A stretch of DNA of 64,000 bases, taken from the NCBI GenBank assembly GCA_005406025.1, contig BGZK01001012.1, forward strand, positions 1 to 64,000. The letters are read 5' to 3'. The notes below the pieces were generated by a model. It ran no database searches and had not been told where the DNA came from. It saw nothing but the letters and a program-made list of their open reading frames with translations. Shown piece after piece: positions 53,661 to 64,000 of the stretch; position 1 is the first letter of the stretch; each line of letters begins with the position of its first letter. The translations under genes and the position numbers were made by a program. The stretch comes from Eumeta japonica (Eukaryota; Arthropoda; Insecta; Lepidoptera; Psychidae).

Positions 53661-54124
53661 CGTTTTCGCGGCCCGGTTCGATAGAAATTTTGCTTTTTTT
53701 TTATTATTGGCTCATTGGACGACAAAGCTAAAATGTCGTTAGAACAATTGACCCGACAAAAATGTTGAATAAAAAGAAATTGACTAACCTTACCCACAAT
53801 CTATTGGAATTTTCCTTTCGCGGTAAGAAGTTCCATGTATTTTCATTACGTAACTGGATTGCATTTTATGTGCCATAATGAGATTTAATTGACATTTTTA
53901 ATTTTTAAAATAATGGTAATTCAAATAATGATGTGTCTGTGATTATATTTGTAGAAATTTTTCATTCGGCCTTATCCATTTGAAACTTGTAGATTACGAA
54001 TATTTTATAGAAATAATATGAAAATCATAAATGCCATGAATCGTTTGTACATATTAATTAGCTTTACATATGACTTCGCGCGCATTAATGTAAAATAAAT
54101 TACTATACTATTCAATATATTTTT

Positions 54125-54240
54125 GGACCCTTAATTCAACTCGATACTAATCCCGATTCATATTCCGATTTCATTATCACTCCCACTACCGTTTTCGTCA
54201 CCGTTATCTCAGACGATTTCCATTTCTGGTTCTAATTAAA
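54125..54240 (+). repeat. interspersed repeat family F, short fragment
   Basis: CTCGATACTAATCCCGATTCAT, TTCCGATTTCATTATCACTCCC and CCATTTCTGGTTC match family F words. Confidence 0.5.
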
Positions 54241-54277
54241 TCACTGACCTTTTGTGAATTGAATATAATCTCCATCC

Positions 54278-54465
54278 CCAATGAGGGAGAGTTCTAGTGG
54301 ACCATACCCTACCTTTCGCTCCTTCATCGGCCTGTTCCTAACATCCTATTCCGTGCCAAGAAATAAGCAACGCATTAGTAACTCCTCTAGGGTTGCGAGT
54401 GTCTATGGACAGCGGTGACCATCTACATCCTGGCGGTTTGCCTACTCGCTTAGCTCTCGAATATG
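54278..54465 (-). repeat. interspersed repeat family M, copy 3
   Basis: The complement reads GTAGATGGTCACCGCTGTCC, ACACTCGCAACCCTAGAGG and CTAATGCGTTGCTTATT, matching copies 1 and 2. Confidence 0.75.
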
Positions 54466-55639
54466 CCAAAAAAAAATCCAGCCTCCGAGATTTCATATCG
54501 ACCTTGATTGTAGTCCATGTTGCAACCTAGATTCCAGTGTACTTACGAATAAAATATGGTTTAAAAAAAACAAGAAGCGTTGCAAAGAAAATTCATGTTA
54601 TTTTACACGAAATGCTAACGAATGAAAATTAATATTTTTATTTTTTGTAAAAGCTTATCGAAGTTCAACATCCTTTGACGCATTGATAATGTAAATAAAG
54701 TGTTCAGGAAAATGAGGAATAAATGTGAAAAGCCCACATTTTATTTTGTTAGGAATACAAAGTGTAGGTCTAGCCTACAAGTAAATGTATTCGAAGACGA
54801 AAATAAAATTGAAGTGTTACAGTTCATTCTAATGCATAAATTTATTAGGCTTTGTTTCATGCATATAACAAAAATACAAAAATGCAAAAGATCTGACATC
54901 TTCATTGCACCGCAAATAACGTAAACTGATATATAAGTTCTATCATTGATAGTTACTCTCTACATTTCCGACATGTGTCCCATGTTATTTATTTCAAATT
55001 TTACGAGTATTTTAATAGTAACTAATCACGTTTTTAAATCGGACTGGAAAGTATTAAGTAATCTCTCTAAGCCTCTAAAAAAAAACTAATTGATTTTTAG
55101 GACAATTAGTTTTGAGCTTAGAAAGATATAATACTCGATCATAAATGTGTTATCTTTTTACATAATAATAGGATTATTATTTAATATTCGTATTAGTCGG
55201 TTTATCTTTATTTCCTCTATTATCCAAAAAAAAACGGCTCAGCCGATCATTATGAAAATTGTGATAAAATTTTGGTAATTTTTGATAAATTTAGTAAATA
55301 AAAAAAATGTGGAAAAAAAATAAATATTAAAAATAACACGCGATAGCACAAATGATAAGCTATATATCTCATTTAGACTATTATCTTATCTGGGGTAACG
55401 TCTGAAATATTTAAATGGTTTGCGATTAAGTTTAGGAGATATATCATCTCCTGGAGTACAATAATTAAACTTTAGACTTAATCGTTTCAATGATTTAGAA
55501 GGCTTTAATGAAATATTTTTTCTTATATTCATATTCATAGATATTTCAAAAAAATACAAAATTGATAGATGTCAAATTTTCAGAAAGTTCAATCAAGTCC
55601 ATTCGAATGCCGCAAGATCTACTGGTATATTTTACACTC
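54466..55639. other. AT-rich sequence, no gene seen
   Basis: Includes an 11-bp inverted repeat (AAAACTAATTG / CAATTAGTTTT) near 55083-55113. Short frame 54700-54924 without a domain. Confidence 0.3.
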
Positions 55640-55745
55640 CCCCTACAGACACACAGACATTCCTCTGAAAATAATGAAAAAAGCTTCCTAGAACCTCAAA
55701 ACACCATCATCTGACAAAATCAAAATTTTCTTCTTTGGAAATAGT
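55640..55745 (-). repeat. interspersed repeat family S, fragment
   Basis: The complement reads GATGGTGTTTTGAGGTTCTAGGAAGCTTTTTTCATTATTTT (in parts), matching the GTTTTAAGGTCCTAGGAAGCT block of the copy at 62886. A short CA-rich run follows, as in the family. Confidence 0.5.
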
Positions 55746-56339
55746 ACGAATATTTTTTTTCTAGCTAATTTTACTAAAGTATTATACCATTTTGTAATCT
55801 TGCTTTATTTCGTCAGTTTTTAAAAAACTTCCTATAGCATATCCGTACTTTTTTTAAACCACGATGAGTGAAAGTAGACTAAAAGTAAAATCTTACAAAA
55901 TATTATGTAAAAAAAATGTTTGATGATTTTTGTGGAAAAAACTACAGGCGAATGCTATTTAAGCTGCCCATTAAAAAAAAAAACAGATATATTTGAAAAA
56001 TTATGATCTTGGTGATTAAAAATATCATAAGGGATGTCGATTTTCATAGAATCACAATTTGTTTTCTGTAATTAAAAACAGATTAGTTTGTCTGTTTTTA
56101 AGTTTTTTACTAGTAGCGATGAACATGTCCACCGTCTGGTGCCCGCTTATCTGTTAATTTTGGAACACGTTACATAAATATGATCTTACATAATTTGCGT
56201 CAGAGCATTGAACCGCGTGATATGACGTCACTGGGAAGGTCTGGTAATTTCTACGGTCACATTATCGTATAAATTCTAAACAGTTTTTTTTTAATCTGCT
56301 CTGACGAAGGTTTTATATATTTTTATGTCCCCGACGAAG
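55746..56339. other. AT-rich sequence, no gene seen
   Basis: A TGACGTCA palindrome (CRE-like) occurs at 56222-56229. No genes recognised. Confidence 0.3.
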
Positions 56340-56740
56340 GGACGTCACCATGAGTATGCTCAATATTATAAATACGTTCCGTGTCAAACTCGTAACAAGC
56401 ACGGCTGAGTTCAGCGTCTCGCTTATAAGACGGGTAAATTTCATTGAGGACGAATTCGGCGACGCACGCGCTACATAGAAGTCCTGCGGGATACGATATT
56501 AAATCAGCGACGCGTACCTACACCTGCCGCGCGAGAGACGCGACGCTCGACGCTTTCGAGTTATTCCCAAGCAAAAGAGTCATCAGTACGAAACCTGCCG
56601 ACGTCAGTGACCTGATGATTACCTGGCTCCTGTGTTATGTAGTCGCATTAGAACCGTTAATAATCAGCGAACCCGACTGCGGTGTAGATACTGCGAGAGG
56701 GCGCGTATTACAGGAATCCGACACAATGTAAATATGTATG
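56340..56740. other. CpG-rich block, candidate promoter or conserved element
   Basis: ATATTATAAATACG (TATA-like, about 56364) is followed by CGGCTGAGTTCAGCGTCTCGC and a CpG-rich stretch to 56705. The plus-strand frame at 56444-56731 is open for 95 codons with no recognised domain. Alternative promoter is possible but unproven. Confidence 0.25.
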
Positions 56741-57717
56741 TAAGTCAATTTTCTGACCGTTCTGGAACATGATGACCATGCAAATTATAGAGTATATTTA
56801 TAGAAACTTAATCTTATAAATATTCTACTTACCACATTGACTGTTCTCCCAACTTTCACACTCACATTTGTATCTTTGAACATGTCAATCAGAGTTCTCT
56901 AATAGGGCCGGAACTGTCATTATAGTACCAGCGTAGCTCCGAAAAATAGTGTTCTTTGTATGCGAGAGAAATATATAAAAAAAATTATATTGAAATGTAT
57001 ATGTTTACATATTCTGCTCAGAAGTTAAAACCCATATGCTTACTAGAGATAAAATATTCGTGTAATGTGAGTAAACGTACTTAATACTTTAAGAAAATTT
57101 ATATAAAAACAATTATGAAGTAATCAGAAAATACATGAATGAATTAAAATTTATTACAATGCAATTTCTCTCAGTACTAACGCGTAAATGGTTCGAAGGA
57201 TCTTTTCTGGACCCACTCGGAGAACTTATGTAACTATATTTACGTTTATGTCTTTATTTATATAAAATACGTATGTCTATGGGCGCGCCACTCTTTGGTT
57301 GACTCGGCTGCGGTATATAAATGGACCGGCCTGAACATTGCAATGAAAAACTCTCACAGAATGTAGGCGTAAAGTAACAGTTTCCACTGTTTCATTTCGT
57401 CCAGTGAGTGATAGTTCCAAACTTAAATTTAAATTCAATTTCTTTTCTTCATAGGTCATGAACAATATTTGAAATAAATCACAATACATTAAAAATTTAT
57501 AATTTACTACTTAGCCTTACCATTCATTCGGAAGGCAATTTTCCCTTAAGAAGAATGAGCAAGAAACTTGAGAACAGCTCTTTTCAACTTTATATACATT
57601 GTTGTACAATAAAACATATATAAATTTATAAAATAAATAAATAAACCTGTTAGAAGTTGAGCTGGTTATGTCCATGAATATTTGTCCTCTAAATACTCAC
57701 AAATTGTGTAATACCCT
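56741..57717. other. AT-rich sequence, one TATA-like promoter word
   Basis: GGCTGCGGTATATAAATGGACCGG at 57306-57329 is a strong TATA-type word within a CpG-rich patch (57280-57330), but no downstream gene is evident. Nothing else assigned. Confidence 0.25.
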
Positions 57718-57947
57718 TTTTTAGCCTTCCGGTGGTCTACACCTCCTCTATTACCCAAAACCTCCCTCCATCAGCCCTTTTCTCTCTCTCCATCGTTCCA
57801 CTCCTTCCTGCATCAGATGTCCTTTTCCTACCTAAGAGGATAGCAACGCACTGGAGACTGCTCCGGTGTCGCAAGTATCCATGAACGCCGGTGACCCTCT
57901 ATGCTTAAGTTGCTCGCATGCTCGTTTGCCCCTCGATAATTCTATAA
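57718..57947 (-). repeat. interspersed repeat family M, copy 4
   Basis: The complement carries GGTCACCGGCGTTCATGGATAC, TTGCGACACCGGAGC and GTGCGTTGCTATCCTC-like blocks plus a TC-rich tract (57781-57795). Confidence 0.7.
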
Positions 57948-60289
57948 AAAAATTAAATATAAACATTCTCGAGCGAAACTTTCTCTCAACCTTTTGTCAT
58001 TATGCACTCTGTGCGCAAATAAGTTATGCTCTAACCGGTATAAAATTATCGTAATATTTACGCAAGAAAGAGTGATGATGAGTGATGAGTGATCACAAGA
58101 TGAGTCTGAATTTTTTCAACGTAAAAAAGACATGTCTGTTATTTCCGTCAGAAATATTTAATTAGCTTAAATATTTAACAAGTGAAATAAATAAAAATTA
58201 AGCGTGTGGCACTCGGGGACTGCCGCGGTAAAGCTATTATTGCATAGCATTTTTTATCAACTTATGCAATTATAATTATTTATTTATTTATGGAGTATTT
58301 TTTTTTCTTTAATATTAATTCGAGTTTTTCATCACTCTTCATTAATAAATGCACTTTGTTTATCCATATTTAAAACACTTTATACACAAATTTTACGCGT
58401 ATAACTATTCACCAGCAACTGCTATTCACTGTTAGGTAGCATAAAAGGCATATAACATATAAACTTGAATATGAAACATTAAATATTGAGTCAAAAAGAA
58501 GTCCTCTTCTTCTTAGAAAAGACATAACTGTGTCTGATTTATCTTTAGCTGGAAATGAGTTCAAAATACAACTGATTAGTTGTTTTTGAAATCTGTTAAA
58601 AAATATATTTAAATACGTTTATGAGGCGGTTATAATATTTATTTTATTTAATATTGTTTAGTTATCGAGTAATTGTAACTTTATAATTAATTTTGCTACT
58701 TTACATTAGATTACCTCACGATTAATAAAAAACGGCCAGGCATTCTTATGTTACTTTTGTACGGAGCAAATGGAATAGCAGTTACAATTATCGCTATTGG
58801 CGGTCATTCCAGGGTCTTTAGATTCTTCGTTGGAGCGCAATTACCAAACTATTGTTATACAAACTATATAAGTTATACTAATTCTTTGCAATATAAAAGT
58901 TCTACAATTCATACAGATTACATTTTTATTCACTTCCACATTAAATTAATTCATTCTGTTTCTATTGTTACCGCTAACAGTTCCGATGTGTTCACGCTAC
59001 GATTGTCGCGTTGAAATTATATAAATGAATGAAAATAGTAGATTAATAAATCATTAATTAGTTTTACTAATAGCCATTAAACAGTAGTTTCTGGAGACAA
59101 ATAACAGTATTATCCCTAACTCCTAACTTCTGAGGAGTGCCGTGGGTACCATTGTCAGCTCAGTGGCACGATATATTTACGCAAACAACCTTACGCAAAA
59201 ACTTTGCCAACTATAGAAAAAAGAGCTTAAAGATGTTATACATTCCTATAATATCTGAGAGTCTCCCTCGATTTTCCTGTGATCTCATCATCAGATCGTT
59301 ACTTAACGACTATAGGACCACCTCTTTTCAAACAAAAACAGAAAATTTGGAAATCGGTCCACAAAGGACGAAATTATCGATGAACACAAATAAAAAATAT
59401 TATACATTCATTATTTGACGAACACAGAACCTCCTCCTTTTTTCAAATCGTTAAAAAACGTCAACGCGGACGACAGCGTCCGTGGTTACCTGAGCGCTAT
59501 CTACGTTCCGCTTTCATCAGCCACCCCTTTGACTACTTAAAATATTTAGTACCGTGTATATAGAGCAGTCAATGTGCGTTTTATAAAGACACTAATACTT
59601 ATGACTGCTGCTGCACAAGTCTGATTACATGGCTAAGGCTCACACATGTTGTGTACTACATTGTAATAAGAACAAAGCGCTAGCTAGCTATTTTAAGATT
59701 GTCCCATGTAGAGGTTTGTGGTCTCTGCCTACCTTCTAGGTAAGTAGGCAACTGGCGTGAACTTATAGACTAAAAATAATTGTAACTTTGGTAGTTTTAC
59801 ATTCTAAAGCTGTAGAAGAAATTTTCAAATTATAATTTGACAAGAAAAATATACAATCATATATAATGAAATAACGCACCTATGAAATCTATGAATAATG
59901 CATTAATATTATAAATTAAATACATATTACACTACTAATTGAATGACTTGATTTTAAAAGAATTTACTTGCATCTATTTCGAAATTTTAAATCTTGAATG
60001 ACTCTACGCACCATGATTTGTTATTTACTTCATCGATTTTTCCAATCATTCATTCATTCTTTTCATTTATTATATCGCTCAATAATTTTAAATAGTACTC
60101 TTTTACGACTGTCTGGCAAACAGTGAGGCAATTAGATGTAGCTTTTTCAATTTCATTACGAAAAGAGACACGCTAATTTGTCTGATTTCGGATCACATCG
60201 ACGCGTACGCACCTTAAAATTTATTATTTTTACGCAATTCAATCTCATCTTTGAAATCGTTCGTTTACTTTATTAACTCACATGAACAT
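57948..60289. other. AT-rich sequence, no gene seen
   Basis: 58203-58235 (GTGTGGCACTCGGGGACTGCC, GCGGTAAAGC) looks like a fragment of a common lepidopteran repeat. Short frames at 58748-59014 and 59137-59418 lack domains. Confidence 0.3.
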
Positions 60290-60450
60290 TACGCACACGA
60301 TAACCGACAAAGAACATCTCCCGCCTTAGCTGCGGTCTAGAAAACTCGATTTCACGCGCCGTTTGCGGCGCTTTCACTGTTGGCCGCGAGACGCACGAAT
60401 ATTCTAGATTACACACCCAGCGCTCACCGCACGACAGACGTCTAGTATCT
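60290..60450. other. CpG-rich block, candidate non-coding element
   Basis: CTCCCGCCTTAGCTGCGG, TTTCACGCGCCGTTTGCGGCGC and CAGCGCTCACCGCACGACAG. No coding frame. Confidence 0.3.
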
Positions 60451-60999
60451 CAGCAAAGTGAATAATGGATATTTGGCCAAGTTTCGATATAACGAAAAAT
60501 AATACCATAAATTTTATTTATTCTTATTTGTGGTAATCTCTTCCGTCACCATTTATAAATAATTTAAAGTCGTTTACTTTAAGGCCGTCATTAGAATGAT
60601 TTGTAAAGGCACCTGTTTAGTCTATTGGATGTAACAATAAACAGTGACTCTAGTTCTACGTGTTTGTGTTAGTATTAAATTCCGTTCCGGGTTCCGCGTA
60701 AAACAGTTTAAAGTAGCACCACTATCAACGCGGGTATCATTGACATCGGCAGCTGCAAAGAAAGCGCTTGATTTCGAGTGTGAAAATGTATGCACTGCTT
60801 TCTGATGCTGCTCGAAGAGACTAACATTACATTTTCACTCTAGAAAATGGCCGATGGAATGAAAAACTAATGTTTTTTTTAGTAGAAAATCCCCTAAGTA
60901 TCATAATGGTTGGCGGTTGTCCATAGCCCCAATATATAGGGGCTTTGAGGACTTCATCTATCGCGGTCGAACGACATGGGATACCGTTAGCGCTTGATT

Positions 61000-61140
61000 G
61001 CCCAGTGGATGCCACAAAGTGGGCATCTCGGCATAGGACTTCACGAAGAGATTCAGCACGGGCTGAATCCCCTAGCGGGGTGCTGAAAGCGCGGGGAGCG
61101 CACCGGGTGGGTGACCGTTTGAGGTCGTAATATGGTGGTG
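61000..61140. repeat. GC-rich repeat fragment, family uncertain
   Basis: AGTGGGCATCTCGGCATAGG, GGCTGAATCCCCTAGCGGGG and AAAGCGCGGGGAGCGCACCGG differ in composition from both flanks and look like a piece of a lepidopteran LINE or SINE body. The opposed frames at 60827-61130 are unlikely to be genes. Confidence 0.35.
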
Positions 61141-62211
61141 TCTACGCATAGACTTCTGGAATATTTTTATTGGTTCCTATTAGTCTTTCGATCTCAGAGG
61201 TAAGCTCGTTGGGCAGATCTGATCAAACATTCCGTGGTCTTCGGATAAAATGGTGTGGAGGAGGTGCCTCGTATGATACGGCTGATGTAATAATGGGTTG
61301 GATTGGTTTGCACGCATGTCGAAGAATTTTTTCGACATAACTTGCATGTATTCGGAGATTGTACGGAGTACGATACCTCTTATCATTTACATGGTACAGC
61401 GATTGGGCGCAGCTAGAAAGCGGCGCACACGAAATTGGTGTAGATGCACCGTTCCCCAAACTTATTTTTTAATTTTCTGCCTTAATAAATTATTAAAATA
61501 TTACATTTGCTCTCTTTATTTAAACCATTGTTTAATATAAAAATAAATACCATAAAATAAATACCATTTTAATGCAAGTTAATGAGTTATCACTTAAAAC
61601 AATATTTTATTCTACACAAAATTATAACTGTACTACGCCAAATGTAATGAACTGTAATCATATCTCCTTACTATGGTGATAAATAAAAGTACTACCTAGC
61701 TACCCGATTATATAAGAGATATATTACTCCCTTCAGAAAAGAAAGACACCAAAGTAAACTTATAAACTGTACATATCACGTTTTTGTTTTCATTTTCTCT
61801 ACATTACACTAATAACGCTAACTATTAGTTTTATTAAACCAACAACAACTGTGTTGACGACAGTAACTAGTCTACGATGGGTGAGGTTGGAAAAAATATA
61901 CGATATCTAGATTCGTATTCATCAAAGTGCTGTCGGTCTAAACAACAATACGAACAAAGAGAGGTGTTATAAGTTAACGTGTGTATATCTGTAGTACCAT
62001 AGCTCCCAAACGATTGAATCTATTTTGATTTTGTGTTTTCAACGTAAATTCGTATATGTTTTAGTTTATATTAAGGATTATTTCGTGAATAGAAGCTTAT
62101 GTATGACGCCATCTTTTGGTGCTTAAGTGAAAAAATCGGTAAGTATAAGTCTGTATTTTTATGCACTAACGCGTATAACTAACTGAACAAAATCGAAAAG
62201 TATGAGCATGT
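61141..62211. other. no gene seen
   Basis: Overlapping short frames at 61180-61540 lack domains. 61985-62050 (CATAGCTCCCAAACGATTGAATC) resembles the repeat tail at 49346-49700 weakly. Nothing else assigned. Confidence 0.3.
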
Positions 62212-63762
62212 TTTTTTAAGGTTCCGAGCCAAAGTGAAAAAAACGGGACCCTTATAGTTTCGTCACGTCTTTACGTCCGTATAACACAGGCATTCCACTC
62301 AAAAAGTACAAAATGTATATTCATGAAATTTGGAGTACATTTATCTTATATAACGATATCCTTTGTTTGGTATTTAAATAACGAAAATAAATATTTCTAT
62401 AGGGGGGCAATCCATACATGCAACAAAAGTTAAAAAAAATTCAGTAAACGTCAATGTAGAGAATATATTTCGACAGTTTCCTTTAAAACACCTTAAGGTT
62501 CTTAAACAATTTTTTTTTAGTAAGTGTAGGTATTCGGAAATAATTGCTCCGAAAAGAGCACAAATAATACCCCCCTCTTTATTTTTCAAACGGTATGTCC
62601 AAAAAATATTAACAAAAATTACAAACATAACGGTTAATAAATACTTTCAAGAAAAATTATTTTGAATATGATCGGATATGCCGTTTTTTGAGTTATAGTC
62701 AAAAAACTGTGCTTATCAACAAAAGTATGTAAGTGCCATGAAAATACGCATTTTTTGATGCACTTTATTTTACATAAATTTAAGAATAATAGTCGACATA
62801 ACTACTTGTTTTTCTAGTTATAGACGACTAGAGTGGTTATGCTTACTTTGTGCGGAAAACATGAAAAAAGTGTAATAACATAGTTTTTTAACTTCCCCCG
62901 AATAAAATTGAAAATTTTCGAAAATCGGAAAGTTATTGGTTTCACCATATTTTTCGAAAATCGAGTTTTCATCAAATCTTGATGCTTGACGTTTTAAGGT
63001 CCTAGGAAGCTCCCCTGACTACTTTACGATTGTGTCTAAATGTTTGTATGTATGTATGTATGTTTGTGTGTGTCTGTGTGTGTGTGTGTGTACAAACTTA
63101 AATTTCCTGAATATTTTAAGCGATTCAAATCGATGAATTCCAAGATATTTAAAAAACTAAGAGAATTTTTTTTATGTGGTTTATTTGGAATAACTTTTAA
63201 ACAGTTTTACTGATCGATTTAAAAAACTAATCAGCTCTTAACATTAGAAAATAACGTCGACCATCGCCAGGCTGGTCAAAATCGGTTGATTTGTTCGCGA
63301 GATATATCAAAAACAAGAAATAAAAAATTCGCGTGAACGAAAAAAATTGCAAATAGTGAGTTTTTCAAAATACTCCAAAATTTTGTTCCTAACTAAAGGT
63401 ATGTTCTGAATTCTTTTATAGAACTTAAAAACCTGCGTTGATTGTCGCTTGTTCAATCAAAATCGATTAATTTGTTCAAGATACATCGAAAACAATAAAT
63501 AAAAAAAACTTCTCATAAAAAAATTGTAAAATTTTGTATCGAATCAAATAGCATTCTCAAAATTTTTTACTCGAAAAATTGCGTCATATCCTGTATATTT
63601 TAGAGTGTTTCGAACTCAAAAATAACGGAAAGCTTCAGGGTTAGCCTGCAGGTTTAACTGCCTTTCTATTTTTTTTCATTTATATTGCATTTCTTTGTAA
63701 TAATAGCTACGAAACCCTACACTTAGCATTATCCGACATGCTTTTGGGCGTTTTTTTTTTTA
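62212..63762 (-). repeat. interspersed repeat family G, copy D, split by family S
   Basis: AAGGTTCCGAGCCAAAGTG to GTGTAATAACATAG (62212-62885) and TTTGTAATAATAGCTACG to TTTTGGGCGTTTTTTTT (about 63693-63762) are the two halves of a family G copy aligned with 20795-21547. Between them lies family S copy 2. Confidence 0.8.
62886..63697 (+). repeat. interspersed repeat family S, copy 2 (nested in family G)
   Basis: Begins TTTTTTAACTTCCCCCG, includes a TATG/TGTG microsatellite (63044-63092) at the family's usual place and ends TTTTCATTTATATTGCATTTC. TGTAATAA occurs on both sides (about 62871 and 63697), a possible target duplication. Slightly longer than copy 1. Confidence 0.8.
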
Positions 63763-64000
63763 TTTGAATCACTGCTTCGATATTCTCAAGCGATGAATCA
63801 AATTCTACCGGCAGTGAAACCTGGCAGTGAAAGGCCAATCATCTTATATCGATATTTAAACCCCGACATATATAAAAGTGAATCACTTCTCACTTTTATG
63901 AAACAAGAATATGATTTAGAATGTTGCAAGACATCCCACGACTCAAAGCAATACGTATATTGCTTCAACCTTCACACGTAATTTAAATGTCAACTTATTT
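63763..64000. other. no gene assigned
   Basis: Right edge of the window. A 62-codon plus-strand frame (63793-63981) has no domain I recognise; it starts beside the end of a repeat and could be chance. Confidence 0.3.

Noticed and set aside
53447..53797. 116-codon minus-strand frame
   Set aside because: Peptide has low similarity to anything recognised, crosses AT-rich and GC-rich halves, and lacks codon bias. Kept as a candidate non-coding block.
56364..56372. TATA-like promoter of an unknown gene
   Set aside because: Single word in AT-rich genome, no downstream coding sequence; mentioned only as part of a candidate block.
56444..56731. 95-codon plus-strand frame
   Set aside because: Lies in a CpG-rich block where stops are depleted; no domain.
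57306..57329. GGTATATAAATGGACC as a core promoter
   Set aside because: Striking word but no initiator or gene within reach.

Overview
This window looks like AT-rich nuclear DNA from an insect, most likely a moth or butterfly (Lepidoptera). Three things point that way: the density and style of degenerate interspersed repeats, the mariner and CR1/Jockey-like retroelement fragments, and a single spliced exon of a beaten-path (beat) immunoglobulin gene. There are no operons, tRNA or rRNA genes, or CRISPR arrays. Almost every long open frame is either part of a transposon or a chance opening in AT-rich or CpG-rich intronic sequence.

The only host coding exon I can defend is at 45538-45702 on the plus strand. 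It is 55 codons long, phase 0 at both ends, with a clean acceptor and a GTGAGT donor, and it encodes the start of the second Ig domain of a Beat-family cell-adhesion protein. No other exon of this gene was recognised, so the rest of the window is probably long introns of that gene (possibly over 45 kb upstream and over 18 kb downstream). About fifteen short CpG-rich blocks (for example 1-420, 15840-16250, 21740-22050, 26235-26490, 36215-36530, 37640-37830, 56340-56740, 60290-60450) stand out of the AT-rich background. They are candidate conserved non-coding or regulatory elements.

Mobile elements, left to right: mariner copy 1 (1534-2864, +) carrying a nested insert of about 140 bp; a LINE 3' end (4235-4797, +) followed by a decayed fragment of a different LINE (4890-5160); a nearly full-length but decayed CR1/Jockey-superfamily LINE (about 7285-11868, +) with ORF1, endonuclease and reverse transcriptase; a second copy of the first LINE 3' end (23440-25851) split by a 1.93-kb DNA transposon (23747-25674); mariner copy 2 (30995-32283, -); a third LINE fragment (40488-40945); and a cecropia-type mariner 3' fragment (17812-18132, -) inside another repeat. 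Several repeat families recur: family G (three-quarter-kb repeat with ends near TAGGGTTCCG; 4 copies), family S (begins TTTTTTAACTTCCC; 2 long copies and 2 fragments, one long copy nested in a G copy), family M (short lepidopteran repeat; 4 copies), family F (imperfect CGATTCCG-type repeat; 6 copies), family Z (about 500 bp with 17-bp inverted repeats; 2 copies) and one tRNA-like SINE.

The points most worth following up are: the 1.93-kb transposon, whose insertion can be read against an empty copy of the same LINE in this window and which carries a possible spliced acidic terminal exon; five near-perfect fold-back hairpins with 19-26 bp stems, three of them with a 3-nt loop; four nested insertions that give a relative chronology; and a small minus-strand fragment (32638-32754) with a Cys-rich start resembling a multicopy arthropod protein.
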